From NCBI RefSeq assembly GCF_005503015.1, contig NZ_SCOL01000002.1:434001-498000 (forward strand): a stretch of DNA of 64,000 nt, read 5' to 3'. The stretch is from Bacillus sp. E(2018) (lineage in GTDB: Bacteria; Bacillota; Bacilli; Bacillales; Fictibacillaceae). Positions 45,475-53,953 of the stretch are shown piece after piece. Positions within the stretch are counted from its first letter, which is position 1, and the number at the start of each line of letters is the position of its first letter. The notes below the pieces were generated by a model, which saw only the letters and a program-made list of their open reading frames with translations, was not told the DNA's origin and did not search any database. A program made the position numbers and the translations under genes.

Positions 45475-46113
45475 ATGAGTACACATGTATTTTCAAAACG
45501 CGAAGAGATAGCAAATGCCATCACACACGGACTCGGAGTCCTTCTCAGTGTAGCGGTTACTTCCATTCTGCTCGTGTTTGCCGTATGGAAAGGAACAGCG
45601 GTTCATATTGTTAGCTTCGCCGTATTCGGAGGAACGATGCTGACGCTCTATTCAGCCTCAACCCTCGTACACGCTTTTCCTAAAGGACGGGTTAAGGATT
45701 TATTTGAGATCATGGACCATGCCGCCATCTATCTCTTTATCGCAGGAACGTATACCCCCATCGTGCTGATCGTTGTAGGAGGAGCACTTGGCTGGACATT
45801 ATTTGGAGTGGTTTGGGGACTCGCAATCTTTGGTGTCGTGTTTAAAGTCTTTTTTACGAAAAAGTTCGTTGTGTTATCAACATTAGGTTATGTAGCGATG
45901 GGATGGCTGATCACATTCGCCTTTCAAGATATTTCGGCAAACATGCCACCAGCGGGCATCCAGCTCCTCGTTGCAGGCGGAATCATCTACACGCTCGGCA
46001 GTATCTTTTATGTATGGCGCAGCTTTCCGTTCCACCACGCCGTCTGGCATTTGTTTGTTCTAGCCGGCAGTGTGATGCATTTTCTTATGATGTTTTATGT
46101 GTTGCCTAACTAA
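45475..46113 (+). CDS. yplQ: Hemolysin III / PAQR-family membrane protein
   Basis: 212 residues, seven hydrophobic segments. Family signatures are at the N-terminus (SKREEIANAITHGLGVLLS), MDHAAIYLFIAGTYTP and the C-terminal FHHAVWHLFVLAGSVMHF, whose His residues bind metal in the PAQR fold. Despite the name, a role in membrane-lipid homeostasis is more likely. ATG at 45475 has AAGGTGA five bases upstream. Confidence 0.9.
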   Translation: MSTHVFSKREEIANAITHGLGVLLSVAVTSILLVFAVWKGTAVHIVSFAVFGGTMLTLYSASTLVHAFPKGRVKDLFEIMDHAAIYLFIAGTYTPIVLIVVGGALGWTLFGVVWGLAIFGVVFKVFFTKKFVVLSTLGYVAMGWLITFAFQDISANMPPAGIQLLVAGGIIYTLGSIFYVWRSFPFHHAVWHLFVLAGSVMHFLMMFYVLPN

Positions 46114-46124
46114 AATTTTTTTTG

Positions 46125-46157
46125 AAAGAAGCAGAAAATGTTCTGCTTCTTTTTTAT
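46125..46157. terminator. Bidirectional terminator
   Basis: AAAGAAGCAGAA...TTCTGCTTCTTT flanked by T and A runs; serves hemolysin III and the convergent MFS gene. Confidence 0.9.
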
Positions 46158-47416
46158 GCTGTAGTTTGAACAACCTTTGTTTCTGCTGACTCTTCAGATC
46201 GAAATAAAAAGTGATAAATGATTAAACTTGTAGCACCCATCAAACTAAACAGCAAAGTGATCGTGTTTGCTGAAAGAAATCCGCTAATCATGACGAATAG
46301 TGCGGCAATCATTCCAGACAGGTGAAACGACAAGCCGTAGATCGCCATGTACGACCCACGAGCATCATCTGGTATGATTGATGCCACATAAGCTTGCTTA
46401 GCTGGAATATGAATCAGTTCACCAACAGATGCAATAAACATCGCTATGATTAAAACAATGGGACTCGTGCTATAGCTGATTACAACAAACCCTAAAGCGT
46501 AGGCAAACCCTCCTCCGAGCATTAAAGAACGGTCTTTGAAACGCTTAAATATAGCGGCTATAACAAGACTTAATACGACGACTAAGATCGTGTTCTCTGC
46601 TTTTAGTAAACCAATCAATTGAAATCCATCTACTTCAAAAAATGATGTGAAAGGTAGTAATGGCACTTGATCCTGTATATCGCTTACAAGTTTGATACCG
46701 ATATATGTGGTCAAGCTCTCCTCTAACGAGATAAGAAACAACCCTGCTACCGTAAAGAAGATAAATTTTCGGTTCAAAAAAATGTTTTTATAGCCTCCCT
46801 GAAAACTTTTTGTTACGTTGGTATCCTGAGTCACAGCGCTCGGCAGCCGCACATCTTCAAGCCATAACCATGTCACGACCCACGTAATAAAAGTAACCAA
46901 CGCGATTCCTAAAAATAACTCATATGGATAGGTTTTAAATAGGATAGCCCCAGTTACTCCACCTGCAGCAACCGCCAAATTCCCAAGCCAATAAGAGATC
47001 GTATAAATCGCTTTTCTATTTTCCTTCGTACTTGAATCAATAATGATCGCGCCATACGCAGGTCCAGCCATACCTGTAAAAAAGAGAATAACGATAAACA
47101 GTACAAAGTTCATATATGGAGAAAGAGGAAAGATCAGATTGAGAGCTCCAGCAATCAAGTAACCTAGACCAATCATACTCTCACTCAGTAGAATAATTCG
47201 CTTTCTTCCAAATTGATCGGAACGCCTTCCGCCAATCAACGCTCCCGTTATACCGGAAAGAATGACTCCGATATACATCAAACCCGTTGAAAACGCCCCA
47301 ACCTGATTAGAAAAAAAGATAGCTAGAAACGGAATGACAGCTGAAGAAGCAAATGTCGTAATAAACTGAAGCACTAACCTAAGCTGGATGTTGCGATGAA
47401 ACGAAAAGAAATTCAT
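46154..47416 (-). CDS. MFS transporter, DHA1-like
   Basis: 420 residues, twelve hydrophobic segments. Motif A is GGRRSDQFGRKRI (about 63-75). No acceptor or substrate can be named; drug or metabolite efflux is likely because a TetR regulator lies just upstream with an operator between the two genes. GGAGAGAGG precedes the ATG. Confidence 0.85.
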   Translation of the reverse strand: MNFFSFHRNIQLRLVLQFITTFASSAVIPFLAIFFSNQVGAFSTGLMYIGVILSGITGALIGGRRSDQFGRKRIILLSESMIGLGYLIAGALNLIFPLSPYMNFVLFIVILFFTGMAGPAYGAIIIDSSTKENRKAIYTISYWLGNLAVAAGGVTGAILFKTYPYELFLGIALVTFITWVVTWLWLEDVRLPSAVTQDTNVTKSFQGGYKNIFLNRKFIFFTVAGLFLISLEESLTTYIGIKLVSDIQDQVPLLPFTSFFEVDGFQLIGLLKAENTILVVVLSLVIAAIFKRFKDRSLMLGGGFAYALGFVVISYSTSPIVLIIAMFIASVGELIHIPAKQAYVASIIPDDARGSYMAIYGLSFHLSGMIAALFVMISGFLSANTITLLFSLMGATSLIIYHFLFRSEESAETKVVQTTA

Positions 47417-47435
47417 GTTCCTCTCTCCTTTTACG

Positions 47436-47451
47436 ATTGATTAATCAATCA
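47436..47451. promoter_or_regulatory. TetR-type operator in front of the MFS gene
   Basis: GATTGATTAATCAATC is a perfect 16-base palindrome, 20 bases before the MFS start. A near-identical site stands before the TetR gene. Confidence 0.75.
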
Positions 47452-47482
47452 TTATTAAAGTTAAAAACAACCGAAACACCTT

Positions 47483-48085
47483 TTAGCGTTTCGGATATAA
47501 CAGTTGGAAAGCTGGAATCTTAAACTTTTCTCTAACCCTTGAAACGGCATAGTCTGTAAACGTCAGTCGAATACCTAATAAAAAGCCAAGATAAGCTGTC
47601 GCGGTTAAGTCTTCATCAGATTTTTCTAGAACTCCGTTTACTTGACCATTACGTATGATCTCTTGAAGTTTTATAATAAATTCCAGACTAAATTCGTCCA
47701 GAACTTTAAACGGTTCAGGAAATTTCGTATGCTGTCCGATCACTTGAACGACCAGCTGTAGATATGTACGCATCTCGATAAAAATAGCAATATGTTTGTC
47801 TATCATGCTCTTAATCTCAGTCAACGAATCTTCAGCCTCTGGATTAAAATCTAACATCGCTTCTTTATATTGTTTTTCTAAAGGCTCTGTAACAGCATGG
47901 TAAAAAAGCTGATCCTTATTATCAAAGTACGTAAACACACTTCCAAAACTAACACCCGCAGCTTTCGCCACCTTTGCAATGGTCGTGCTCTCATACCCTT
48001 GCTCTGCAAACAAAAGAATCGCCTGCTCTAAAATCTTTTCACGCTTTTGTTCCATCGCTTTCAGTTGTTTATGTGATAAAGGCAA
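47483..48085 (-). CDS. TetR-family transcriptional repressor
   Basis: 200 residues. The N-terminal helix-turn-helix is at about 15-58 (ILEQAILLFAEQGYESTTIAKVAKAAGVSFGSVFTYFDNKDQLF); the rest is a helical ligand-binding domain. TTG at 48085 is preferred because AAGGAG lies nine bases upstream; the frame is open to 48124 but that would place the start inside the operator. Likely represses itself and the downstream MFS gene. Confidence 0.88.
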   Translation of the reverse strand: MPLSHKQLKAMEQKREKILEQAILLFAEQGYESTTIAKVAKAAGVSFGSVFTYFDNKDQLFYHAVTEPLEKQYKEAMLDFNPEAEDSLTEIKSMIDKHIAIFIEMRTYLQLVVQVIGQHTKFPEPFKVLDEFSLEFIIKLQEIIRNGQVNGVLEKSDEDLTATAYLGFLLGIRLTFTDYAVSRVREKFKIPAFQLLYPKR

Positions 48086-48109
48086 TTGAGAAATCTCCTT
48101 TTTTACAGA

Positions 48110-48127
48110 TGATTGGTTAATCAATCA
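48110..48127. promoter_or_regulatory. TetR-type operator in front of the tetR and NUDIX genes
   Basis: TGATTGGTTAATCAATCA, palindromic with one mismatch, matches the core at 47436. It lies in the divergent space between the TetR gene and the NUDIX gene at 48180 and could control both. Confidence 0.7.
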
Positions 48128-48179
48128 TTATTATAGAGTATATGTTAAAATAAGTAAAATGTTTTTTGGAGGATTGCGT

Positions 48180-48656
48180 GTGACTGCTTATATTGAACAC
48201 CGACTATATACGATGTGCATGGTGCAAAACGGAGATAATGTGCTGTTGATCAAACGGCCAGACAATCGCGGCTTTCCTGGGTTTTTAGCCCCTGGTGGTA
48301 AAATAGATTTTCCTGAAAGCTTAGTAGAAGGTGCTTGTAGAGAAGTTGAAGAAGAAACAGGATTATGTGTTTCAAACTTAGTGTTCAAAGGGATTGATGA
48401 GTATGTAAATCCTCAAAAGAATGTGAGATATATGGTGTTCAACTATTGGACGGATACGTTTGATGGTGAACTTTTGTTAGATCCACCAGAAGGCGAATTG
48501 GTTTGGGTCTCAATGAACGAAGCATTAGATCTTCCCATGCAAGACTGGTTTAAAGAGAGGTTTCCGTTGTTCTTTGAGGAAGGTACTTTTGAGATTCAAC
48601 GTGTGTGGGATGCGAAAAGAGAGCAACAAGAAAAAGTTAAGATCAGGATTACATAA
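48180..48656 (+). CDS. NUDIX hydrolase (8-oxo-dGTP diphosphatase-like)
   Basis: 158 residues. The Nudix box is GGKIDFPESLVEGACREVEEETGL (about 39-62). MutT-like start (YIEHRLYTMCMVQNGDNVLLIKRP) suggests nucleotide clean-up, but the substrate is not certain. Start is GTG at 48180, seven bases after GGAGG. Divergent from the TetR gene. Confidence 0.87.
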   Translation: MTAYIEHRLYTMCMVQNGDNVLLIKRPDNRGFPGFLAPGGKIDFPESLVEGACREVEEETGLCVSNLVFKGIDEYVNPQKNVRYMVFNYWTDTFDGELLLDPPEGELVWVSMNEALDLPMQDWFKERFPLFFEEGTFEIQRVWDAKREQQEKVKIRIT

Positions 48657-48699
48657 TTAAAAGAGAATTTACAGCCGATGCATCTGCTGAAATTAGCAA

Positions 48700-48794
48700 C
48701 TCGCGGAAAAAAAGGGAAAACTCGCGGGATTCTGTTTTAAACTCGCGGAATTAAATCAATTTCTCGCGGGATTCTTAAGCAAATTTCAGGGATT
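48700..48794. repeat. Tandem 21-bp degenerate repeats, opposite orientation
   Basis: CTCGCGG cores begin at 48700, 48721, 48742 and 48763, spaced by exactly 21, with a decayed fifth (GGGATT in phase at 48789). Reverse-complemented, the core reads AATCCCGCGAGTTT, matching AATCCACGAGTTTT of the array at 26891-26995. The rest of 48657-48850 holds nothing I can support. Confidence 0.8.
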
Positions 48795-48850
48795 ATTATA
48801 TGTTGCACCAAAAAATATAAACTTATCACTTCGTCTCACGCCCCATGCAA

Positions 48851-48887
48851 AGAAAAAGGATGGCTAAATTACTTTTAGCCATCCTTT
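48851..48887 (-). terminator. Terminator of the M24 peptidase gene
   Basis: AAAGGATGGCTAAA...TTTAGCCATCCTTT stem followed on the minus strand by TTTTCTTTG. Confidence 0.88.
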
Positions 48888-48895
48888 AAACAATA

Positions 48896-49999
48896 TTATT
48901 TAATAATCTGCAGCTCTTTTGGATATTTCGTCAATGTTTCGTGTCCATCTGCCGTTACACAGACGTCGTCCTCAATACGTACGCCGCCAACATCATCAAT
49001 ATAGATGCCTGGTTCAATCGTATACGTCATTCCTTCACGAAGCACACCATCATTGTTGTCACTCACAGACGGGAATTCGTGAACATCGATTCCAAGTCCG
49101 TGTCCGATACGGTGCGGGAAGTTGTCGCCATAACCTGCTTCTGTGATGTGGTTACGTGCGATCACATCAAGATCACCGATGCGCGTTCCAGGCTTAGAAG
49201 CTTCTAACGCCTTCAATTGTGCTTGCAGCACGGTATCATAGATCTCGCGGCGCTTTTCATCTAGATCACCAAACGCTACAGTACGCGTGATGTCAGAACA
49301 ATATCCATCTAGAACTACACCTAGATCAAATAAAACAAAATCACCGTGCTGAAGCTTTCTTAATCCTGGTTTACCATGAGGCTGTCCCGCTTTTTCACCG
49401 AATAACACCATTGTAGAGAACGACATTGCGCTGATGCCTTTTTGCTTCAGTTCGTATTCAATCTTCGCGAGTACTTCCATCTCTGTTACACCCTCACGAA
49501 GTGCTGCAACTCCTACCTCAACCCCATAGTCTGCAAGTCTAGCCGCTTCACGCAACGTCTTTAACTCGCTTTCTTCTTTTATGAGACGAAGCTCGTTCAT
49601 CAACTCTTCAGCTCCGACCAAGCTCGCACCATCAAACATGCCAAGTAGCTTCTCGCCACGTGCGTAAGGAAGAGTTTCTTTTTCAATTGCAATCGATGAC
49701 GCTGTAGTCACCCCACGATTAGCCAACGCTTCTTGTACCTTCGCCCAAGGATCTTCAGAATCGCTGTAACCAACAATCTCATACGTCCAGCCTGCGTCTT
49801 TAGCCTGTGAACGTTCCATGCCTGGACAGATCATGAACGGTTCTCCTTCTGCAAGTACAGCCACACCTAACACACGTTCATGCGGGTCAGAATATAATCC
49901 TGATAGATAGAACACGTTTGCTGTCGTGTGAATGAACGCGAAAGTATGCCCTTCTTGCTGTAGCCAGTTCTGTACCTTTTGAATACGTCCTTCGTTCAT
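48896..49999 (-). CDS. ykvY: M24-family Xaa-Pro peptidase
   Basis: 367-residue cytosolic aminopeptidase/dipeptidase. After an N-terminal creatinase-like domain (about 1-130), the pita-bread domain shows metal ligands: Asp in FDLGVVLDG and CSDITRTV, His in HRIGHGLGIDVHE, Glu in TIEPGIYI and VRIEDDV. Length and layout match B. subtilis YkvY. ATG at 49999 has GGAGG; a longer frame lacks one. Confidence 0.9.
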   Translation of the reverse strand: MNEGRIQKVQNWLQQEGHTFAFIHTTANVFYLSGLYSDPHERVLGVAVLAEGEPFMICPGMERSQAKDAGWTYEIVGYSDSEDPWAKVQEALANRGVTTASSIAIEKETLPYARGEKLLGMFDGASLVGAEELMNELRLIKEESELKTLREAARLADYGVEVGVAALREGVTEMEVLAKIEYELKQKGISAMSFSTMVLFGEKAGQPHGKPGLRKLQHGDFVLFDLGVVLDGYCSDITRTVAFGDLDEKRREIYDTVLQAQLKALEASKPGTRIGDLDVIARNHITEAGYGDNFPHRIGHGLGIDVHEFPSVSDNNDGVLREGMTYTIEPGIYIDDVGGVRIEDDVCVTADGHETLTKYPKELQIIK

Positions 50000-50133
50000 G
50001 TATATACCTCCAATAAAAGCCCGAGGGCTATAAATTAATCTCTCATACTCTATTGTAGAATAAACTCCCGTGAAAAAACAGAAGCACACATCGCAAGAAG
50101 CAAATGTGTGCTAAATATAAAAATTTGAAAGAG

Positions 50134-50263
50134 GTTGATTTCCGTTTCAGGTGCTCGCTTTCCGGGGGGCGTGCGGTGAGCCACCCCGGCACTTTGTGCC
50201 CTTAGGTGTCTCACCTGTCCCGCTGATCCCCCAGGAGTCTCGCACCTTACACTCCAATCAACT
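50134..50263 (+). repeat. Palindromic intergenic element
   Basis: 130-base copy, nearly identical in sequence to those at 22291 and 53660; between the M24 gene start and the glyQS stop. Confidence 0.88.
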
Positions 50264-50309
50264 TTTCATTGATGCCTTTTGAAGGATATCCCGAGCTTCT
50301 TTTAAAGAA

Positions 50310-51692
50310 TTAAAACTGAACTTTTTCCTCAATAAAGCTCTTAAGATCTGCAATCTTCACACGCGTTTGTTCCATCGTGTCACGGTCACGTACGGTTACC
50401 ATGCCGTCTTCTTTAGAATCAAAGTCATACGTGATACAGAAAGGCGTACCTACTTCATCTTGACGACGGTAACGTTTACCGATTGATCCTGTCTCGTCAT
50501 AGTCCACATTGAAGTCTTTTGCAAGTGAGCTGAACACTTCTGTTGCTTCCTCAGATAGCTTCTTAGATAGAGGCAAGATCGCTGCTTTATAAGGAGCTAG
50601 AGCAGGGTGTAAGTGCATAACTGTTCTTGATGTGCCATCTTCAAGCTGCTCATCTTCATAAGCATCAATCAAGAACGCCAATGTTACGCGGTCAGCACCT
50701 AGAGAAGGTTCGATGCAATAAGGAACATAACGCTCGTTTGTTTCTTGGTCGATATAGTTGAAGTCTTCACCTGAGAATTCCATGTGACGCTTCAAATCGA
50801 AGTCTGTACGAGACGCAACACCCCAAAGCTCACCCCAACCGAACGGGAATTTATACTCAAAGTCAGTCGTCGCATTAGAGTAGTGAGAAAGCTCATCTTC
50901 GTTATGGTCGCGAAGACGAAGGTTTTCTGAAGTCATACCTAATGATTTCAACCATTTTTCAGCTGTATCTTTCCAATAGTTGAACCACTCAATCTCGCTT
51001 CCAGGCTTACAGAAGAACTCAAGCTCCATCTGTTCGAACTCACGTGTACGGAACGTGAAGTTACCTGGTGTAATCTCGTTACGGAAACTCTTACCGACCT
51101 GTGCGATACCGAACGGCAATTTTTTACGCATCGTACGTTGAACATTTTTAAAGTTAACGAAGATTCCTTGCGCTGTTTCCGGACGCATGTAAATTTCGTT
51201 TGAGCTTGATTCCGTTACACCTTGGTGTGTTTTGAACATCAAGTTGAACTGGCGGATGCTTGTGAAGTCATGGCTTCCACACTCAGGACAAGCGATATTG
51301 TACTCTTTTACTAACTCTTCCATCTTTTCGAACGGAAGTCCGTCAACGATAATTTCTTTTCCAGCTTGCTCAGCAGCATCTTCGATTAGTTTATCTGCAC
51401 GGTGGCGCGCTTTACAGTTCTTACAGTCCATCATCGGGTCGTTAAAGTTACCGATGTGACCAGATGCTTCCCACGTACGCGGGTTCATCAAGATTGCAGC
51501 ATCAAGACCTACGTTGTATGGTGACTCCTGAACGAATTTTTTCCACCAAGCTTTTTTTACGTTGTTCTTCAGCTCAACACCAAGCGGACCATAATCCCAC
51601 GTATTTGCAAGACCTCCGTAGATTTCAGATCCTGGAAATACAAAACCGCGGTGTTTCGCATGATTTGTGATGGTTTCCATGTTTTTTGTCAT
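50310..51692 (-). CDS. glyQS: Glycyl-tRNA synthetase, single-chain class II
   Basis: 460 residues, typical for the homodimeric (eukaryote-like) GlyRS of B. cereus and Staphylococcus, unlike the two-gene type of B. subtilis. Class II motif 2 is [21 protein letters not shown], motif 3 [10 protein letters not shown], and the N-terminus [24 protein letters not shown] is diagnostic; an anticodon-binding domain ends the protein. A four-Cys zinc-like element lies in [20 protein letters not shown] at 51692 follows GGGAGG. Controlled by the T-box upstream. Confidence 0.96.
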   Translation of the reverse strand: MTKNMETITNHAKHRGFVFPGSEIYGGLANTWDYGPLGVELKNNVKKAWWKKFVQESPYNVGLDAAILMNPRTWEASGHIGNFNDPMMDCKNCKARHRADKLIEDAAEQAGKEIIVDGLPFEKMEELVKEYNIACPECGSHDFTSIRQFNLMFKTHQGVTESSSNEIYMRPETAQGIFVNFKNVQRTMRKKLPFGIAQVGKSFRNEITPGNFTFRTREFEQMELEFFCKPGSEIEWFNYWKDTAEKWLKSLGMTSENLRLRDHNEDELSHYSNATTDFEYKFPFGWGELWGVASRTDFDLKRHMEFSGEDFNYIDQETNERYVPYCIEPSLGADRVTLAFLIDAYEDEQLEDGTSRTVMHLHPALAPYKAAILPLSKKLSEEATEVFSSLAKDFNVDYDETGSIGKRYRRQDEVGTPFCITYDFDSKEDGMVTVRDRDTMEQTRVKIADLKSFIEEKVQF

Positions 51693-51734
51693 TTTTATTC
51701 CTCCCATTTAGGTTTTGCCTTATGGGTCGGCCGT

Positions 51735-51975
51735 TTTTTTAAAAATAAAAAACTCCCGTCCCAAGGCGCTATGCCCAGGGACGAGAGTTGTATCTCCCGC
51801 GGTTCCACCCTAGTTGATCCGTATGTAAAAACGAATCCTCTTTTCAAAAAGCAACTCCGGACTGCCGTTTCACTAATGTCTCTTACCGGGCTCTCACCAT
51901 CCCCAGCTCGCTAAAAAGAGTGTACATTTAGCTACTATTCATCCTTCACAGCTGCATATCATCTTTTATAATAAA
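51735..51975 (-). ncRNA. T-box leader (glycine) of glyQS
   Basis: On the minus strand the invariant T-box AGGGTGGAACCGCGGG lies at about 51811-51796, and a terminator (AACTCCCGTCCC/GGGACGAGAGTT, 51741-51789) follows. Stem I features (AGCTGGGGATGG) occupy about 51930-51850, and a GGC triplet at 51866-51864 is the likely specifier, matching glycine. Uncharged tRNA-Gly would favour readthrough. Confidence 0.93.
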
Positions 51976-51981
51976 ATAATA

Positions 51982-52011
51982 TTACCAAAAAACAAAAACA
52001 TTAGTCAAAAT
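51982..52011 (-). promoter_or_regulatory. Sigma-A promoter of the T-box-glyQS unit
   Basis: Minus strand: -35 TTGACT (52011-52006), 18-base spacer, -10 TAATAT (51987-51982) with an extended TGG in front. Confidence 0.7.
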
Positions 52012-52030
52012 ATTTTCCTATTATATGCAG

Positions 52031-52987
52031 TTATTGTTTATTTTGTGCCAGTTCGTCCTCAATTTGTTTTAAAGTAGGCAGTGCGGTCATTGCTCCTTTA
52101 ACAGAAACAGCAAGTGCTCCAGAAACGCTACCGAACAACGCCATGTCACTCGCTTCATCAAGTGTCAGGTCTTGGAGTGACCCCTCATATTCATTCAATT
52201 GATGAAGAACAGCAGCCACATAAGCATCACCCGCTCCAGTCGTATCTACCGAAGAAACACGCTTTGCCGGGATATATTCACCGCCCTCTTTTGTCACCAC
52301 ATAGCTTCCGTCATCACCTAGCGTGATGAAGAGTAAGGGAATATCATATTCTTGAAGAACTTTAATGCCTTCTTCGACCTTTTTTAATCCTGTGATAAAT
52401 TCGAGTTCCTCTTCAGAGATCTTAACGATGTCAGCATGCTTTAGCATAGAAAGAATTGTTTCACGAGCTTGCGCTGGTGTTTTCCAGAGCGACAACCGCA
52501 AGTTTGGATCGTACGAAACCCACATGCCGTTTTCTTTTGCAAGCCTTACCGCTTTTTCAGTAGCGCTTTTGGAAGGCTCACCAATCAACGAAATCGAACC
52601 AAAATGAAGAATTTTATGCTCTTTAAAGAGACTCGGTTGTACATCCTTTTCTTCTAAGAAGCGGTCTGCGCTCGGGTTAATGTAAAAATCAAACGATCTT
52701 TCACCATTTGGGTCAAGCGTTACAAAGACAGCACCTGTTCTTACTTCTTCGGTTTTGTACACATGAAAAGCATTCACACCATAGCTCTTTAATGTTTCAA
52801 TCATGAACGATCCTAGAACATCGTCCCCAACTTTTCCTAAAAAAGTAGATGCTGAGCCTAATCGCGCAACCCCAACAGCTACATTGGCAGGTGCTCCACC
52901 AGGACTTTTCTGGTATGTTGTGTTCGTTTCATCCGTTGGAATAAAATCAACAAGTGCTTCTCCTAAAGAAATTACGCCTTTTTTCAT
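52031..52987 (-). CDS. PfkB-family carbohydrate kinase, fructokinase-like
   Basis: 318 residues. N-terminal substrate lobe LGEALVDFIPT and GGAPANVAVGVARLG (about 30-44); C-terminal catalytic signature DTTGAGDAYVAAV (about 250-262, base Asp). It resembles fructokinases such as YdjE/ScrK. Cytosolic ATP-dependent sugar phosphorylation. A terminator separates it from the IIA gene ahead. GGGGGAGG precedes the ATG. Confidence 0.85.
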   Translation of the reverse strand: MKKGVISLGEALVDFIPTDETNTTYQKSPGGAPANVAVGVARLGSASTFLGKVGDDVLGSFMIETLKSYGVNAFHVYKTEEVRTGAVFVTLDPNGERSFDFYINPSADRFLEEKDVQPSLFKEHKILHFGSISLIGEPSKSATEKAVRLAKENGMWVSYDPNLRLSLWKTPAQARETILSMLKHADIVKISEEELEFITGLKKVEEGIKVLQEYDIPLLFITLGDDGSYVVTKEGGEYIPAKRVSSVDTTGAGDAYVAAVLHQLNEYEGSLQDLTLDEASDMALFGSVSGALAVSVKGAMTALPTLKQIEDELAQNKQ

Positions 52988-53005
52988 CGTAGCCTCCCCC
53001 TCTTT

Positions 53006-53036
53006 GTAAAAAAATCAGGCATGGTTAGCCTGATTT
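53006..53036 (-). terminator. Terminator of the PTS IIA gene
   Basis: AAATCAGGC...GCCTGATTT with seven T on the minus strand. Confidence 0.88.
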
Positions 53037-53042
53037 CCTGAT

Positions 53043-53540
53043 TTATTTCATTTTAACCTGCAATAATGAAGTTTCACCTTTAGTTGCTTTAGACGCAGCG
53101 CGCTTGTCTAAAGATTCAACCGCATCACCATTTGTGATCACGATCGGCGTTACCGTGCTAGCCGCTTTTTCTTTAATTAAATCCAGGTCAAAGCTTACAA
53201 GCTTGTCTCCCGCTTTCACTTTATCTCCTACGTTCACATGTCCTTCGAAACCTTCACCGTTCATGCTAACCGTCTCAAGACCAACGTGAATTAGAATTTC
53301 TGCGCCTGCTTCTGATTGGATGCCGATCGCATGCTTCGTGTGGAAGAACTGAACGATTTCCCCATCAACTGGAGAGACAACAACACCTTCTGTTGGTTCT
53401 ATCGCAATCCCATCGCCCATCATTTTTTGAGCGAACGTCGGATCTGGCACCTCTTCAATGTTTACGATTTTTCCTGTTAATGGAGCGATTAGTGTTTCTT
53501 CTTTTTTAACTTCTTTTTTTCCAAATAGTTTATTGAACAT
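53043..53540 (-). CDS. Stand-alone PTS glucose-family IIA protein
   Basis: 165 residues; phosphorylated His85 in EILIHVGLETV with helper His70 in FFHTKHAIG. It accepts phosphate from HPr and passes it to a IIB domain of the glucose superfamily. The MalP-like transporter at 58350 has IIC and IIB but no IIA, so this protein could serve it. B. subtilis YpqE is a similar orphan. Own promoter and terminator. Confidence 0.9.
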   Translation of the reverse strand: MFNKLFGKKEVKKEETLIAPLTGKIVNIEEVPDPTFAQKMMGDGIAIEPTEGVVVSPVDGEIVQFFHTKHAIGIQSEAGAEILIHVGLETVSMNGEGFEGHVNVGDKVKAGDKLVSFDLDLIKEKAASTVTPIVITNGDAVESLDKRAASKATKGETSLLQVKMK

Positions 53541-53659
53541 AATTTTTCACTCACCTTTCAGTTTGCTTTACTTTTATAATTTACACCTGTCTGAACGCTT
53601 TAAAACATTTCAGCTCTTAATCACAAAACCATGTTTGAAAAATTATTGTAGCTCGTGGG

Positions 53660-53789
53660 ATTGATTTCCGTTTCAGGTTGCTCGCTTTCCGGGGGGCGTG
53701 CGGTGAGCCTCCTCTGCGCTCTGCGCACTTAGGAGTCTCACCTGTCCCGCTGATCCCCCAGGAGTCTCGCACCTTACACTCCAATCAAA
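53660..53789 (+). repeat. Palindromic intergenic element
   Basis: 130-base copy; ends ATTGATT...AATCAAAT are slightly decayed. It lies in the 413-base gene-free space between the IIA start and the M14 stop; nothing else is recognised there. Confidence 0.85.
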
Positions 53790-53953
53790 TTCGATGATGT
53801 AGAAAATCAAAAGATAAAAGCTGAATCTTTGATATAAAGAAAGACCAAAGAGCAAGAAACAAGTTCAATGCTCTTCAGGTCCTATTAAACAGGGTAAACT
53901 TTCCCTATAAAAGTAATGCAGTGCTTATCTGGTTGTCAACGAGAAAGGCTCTA

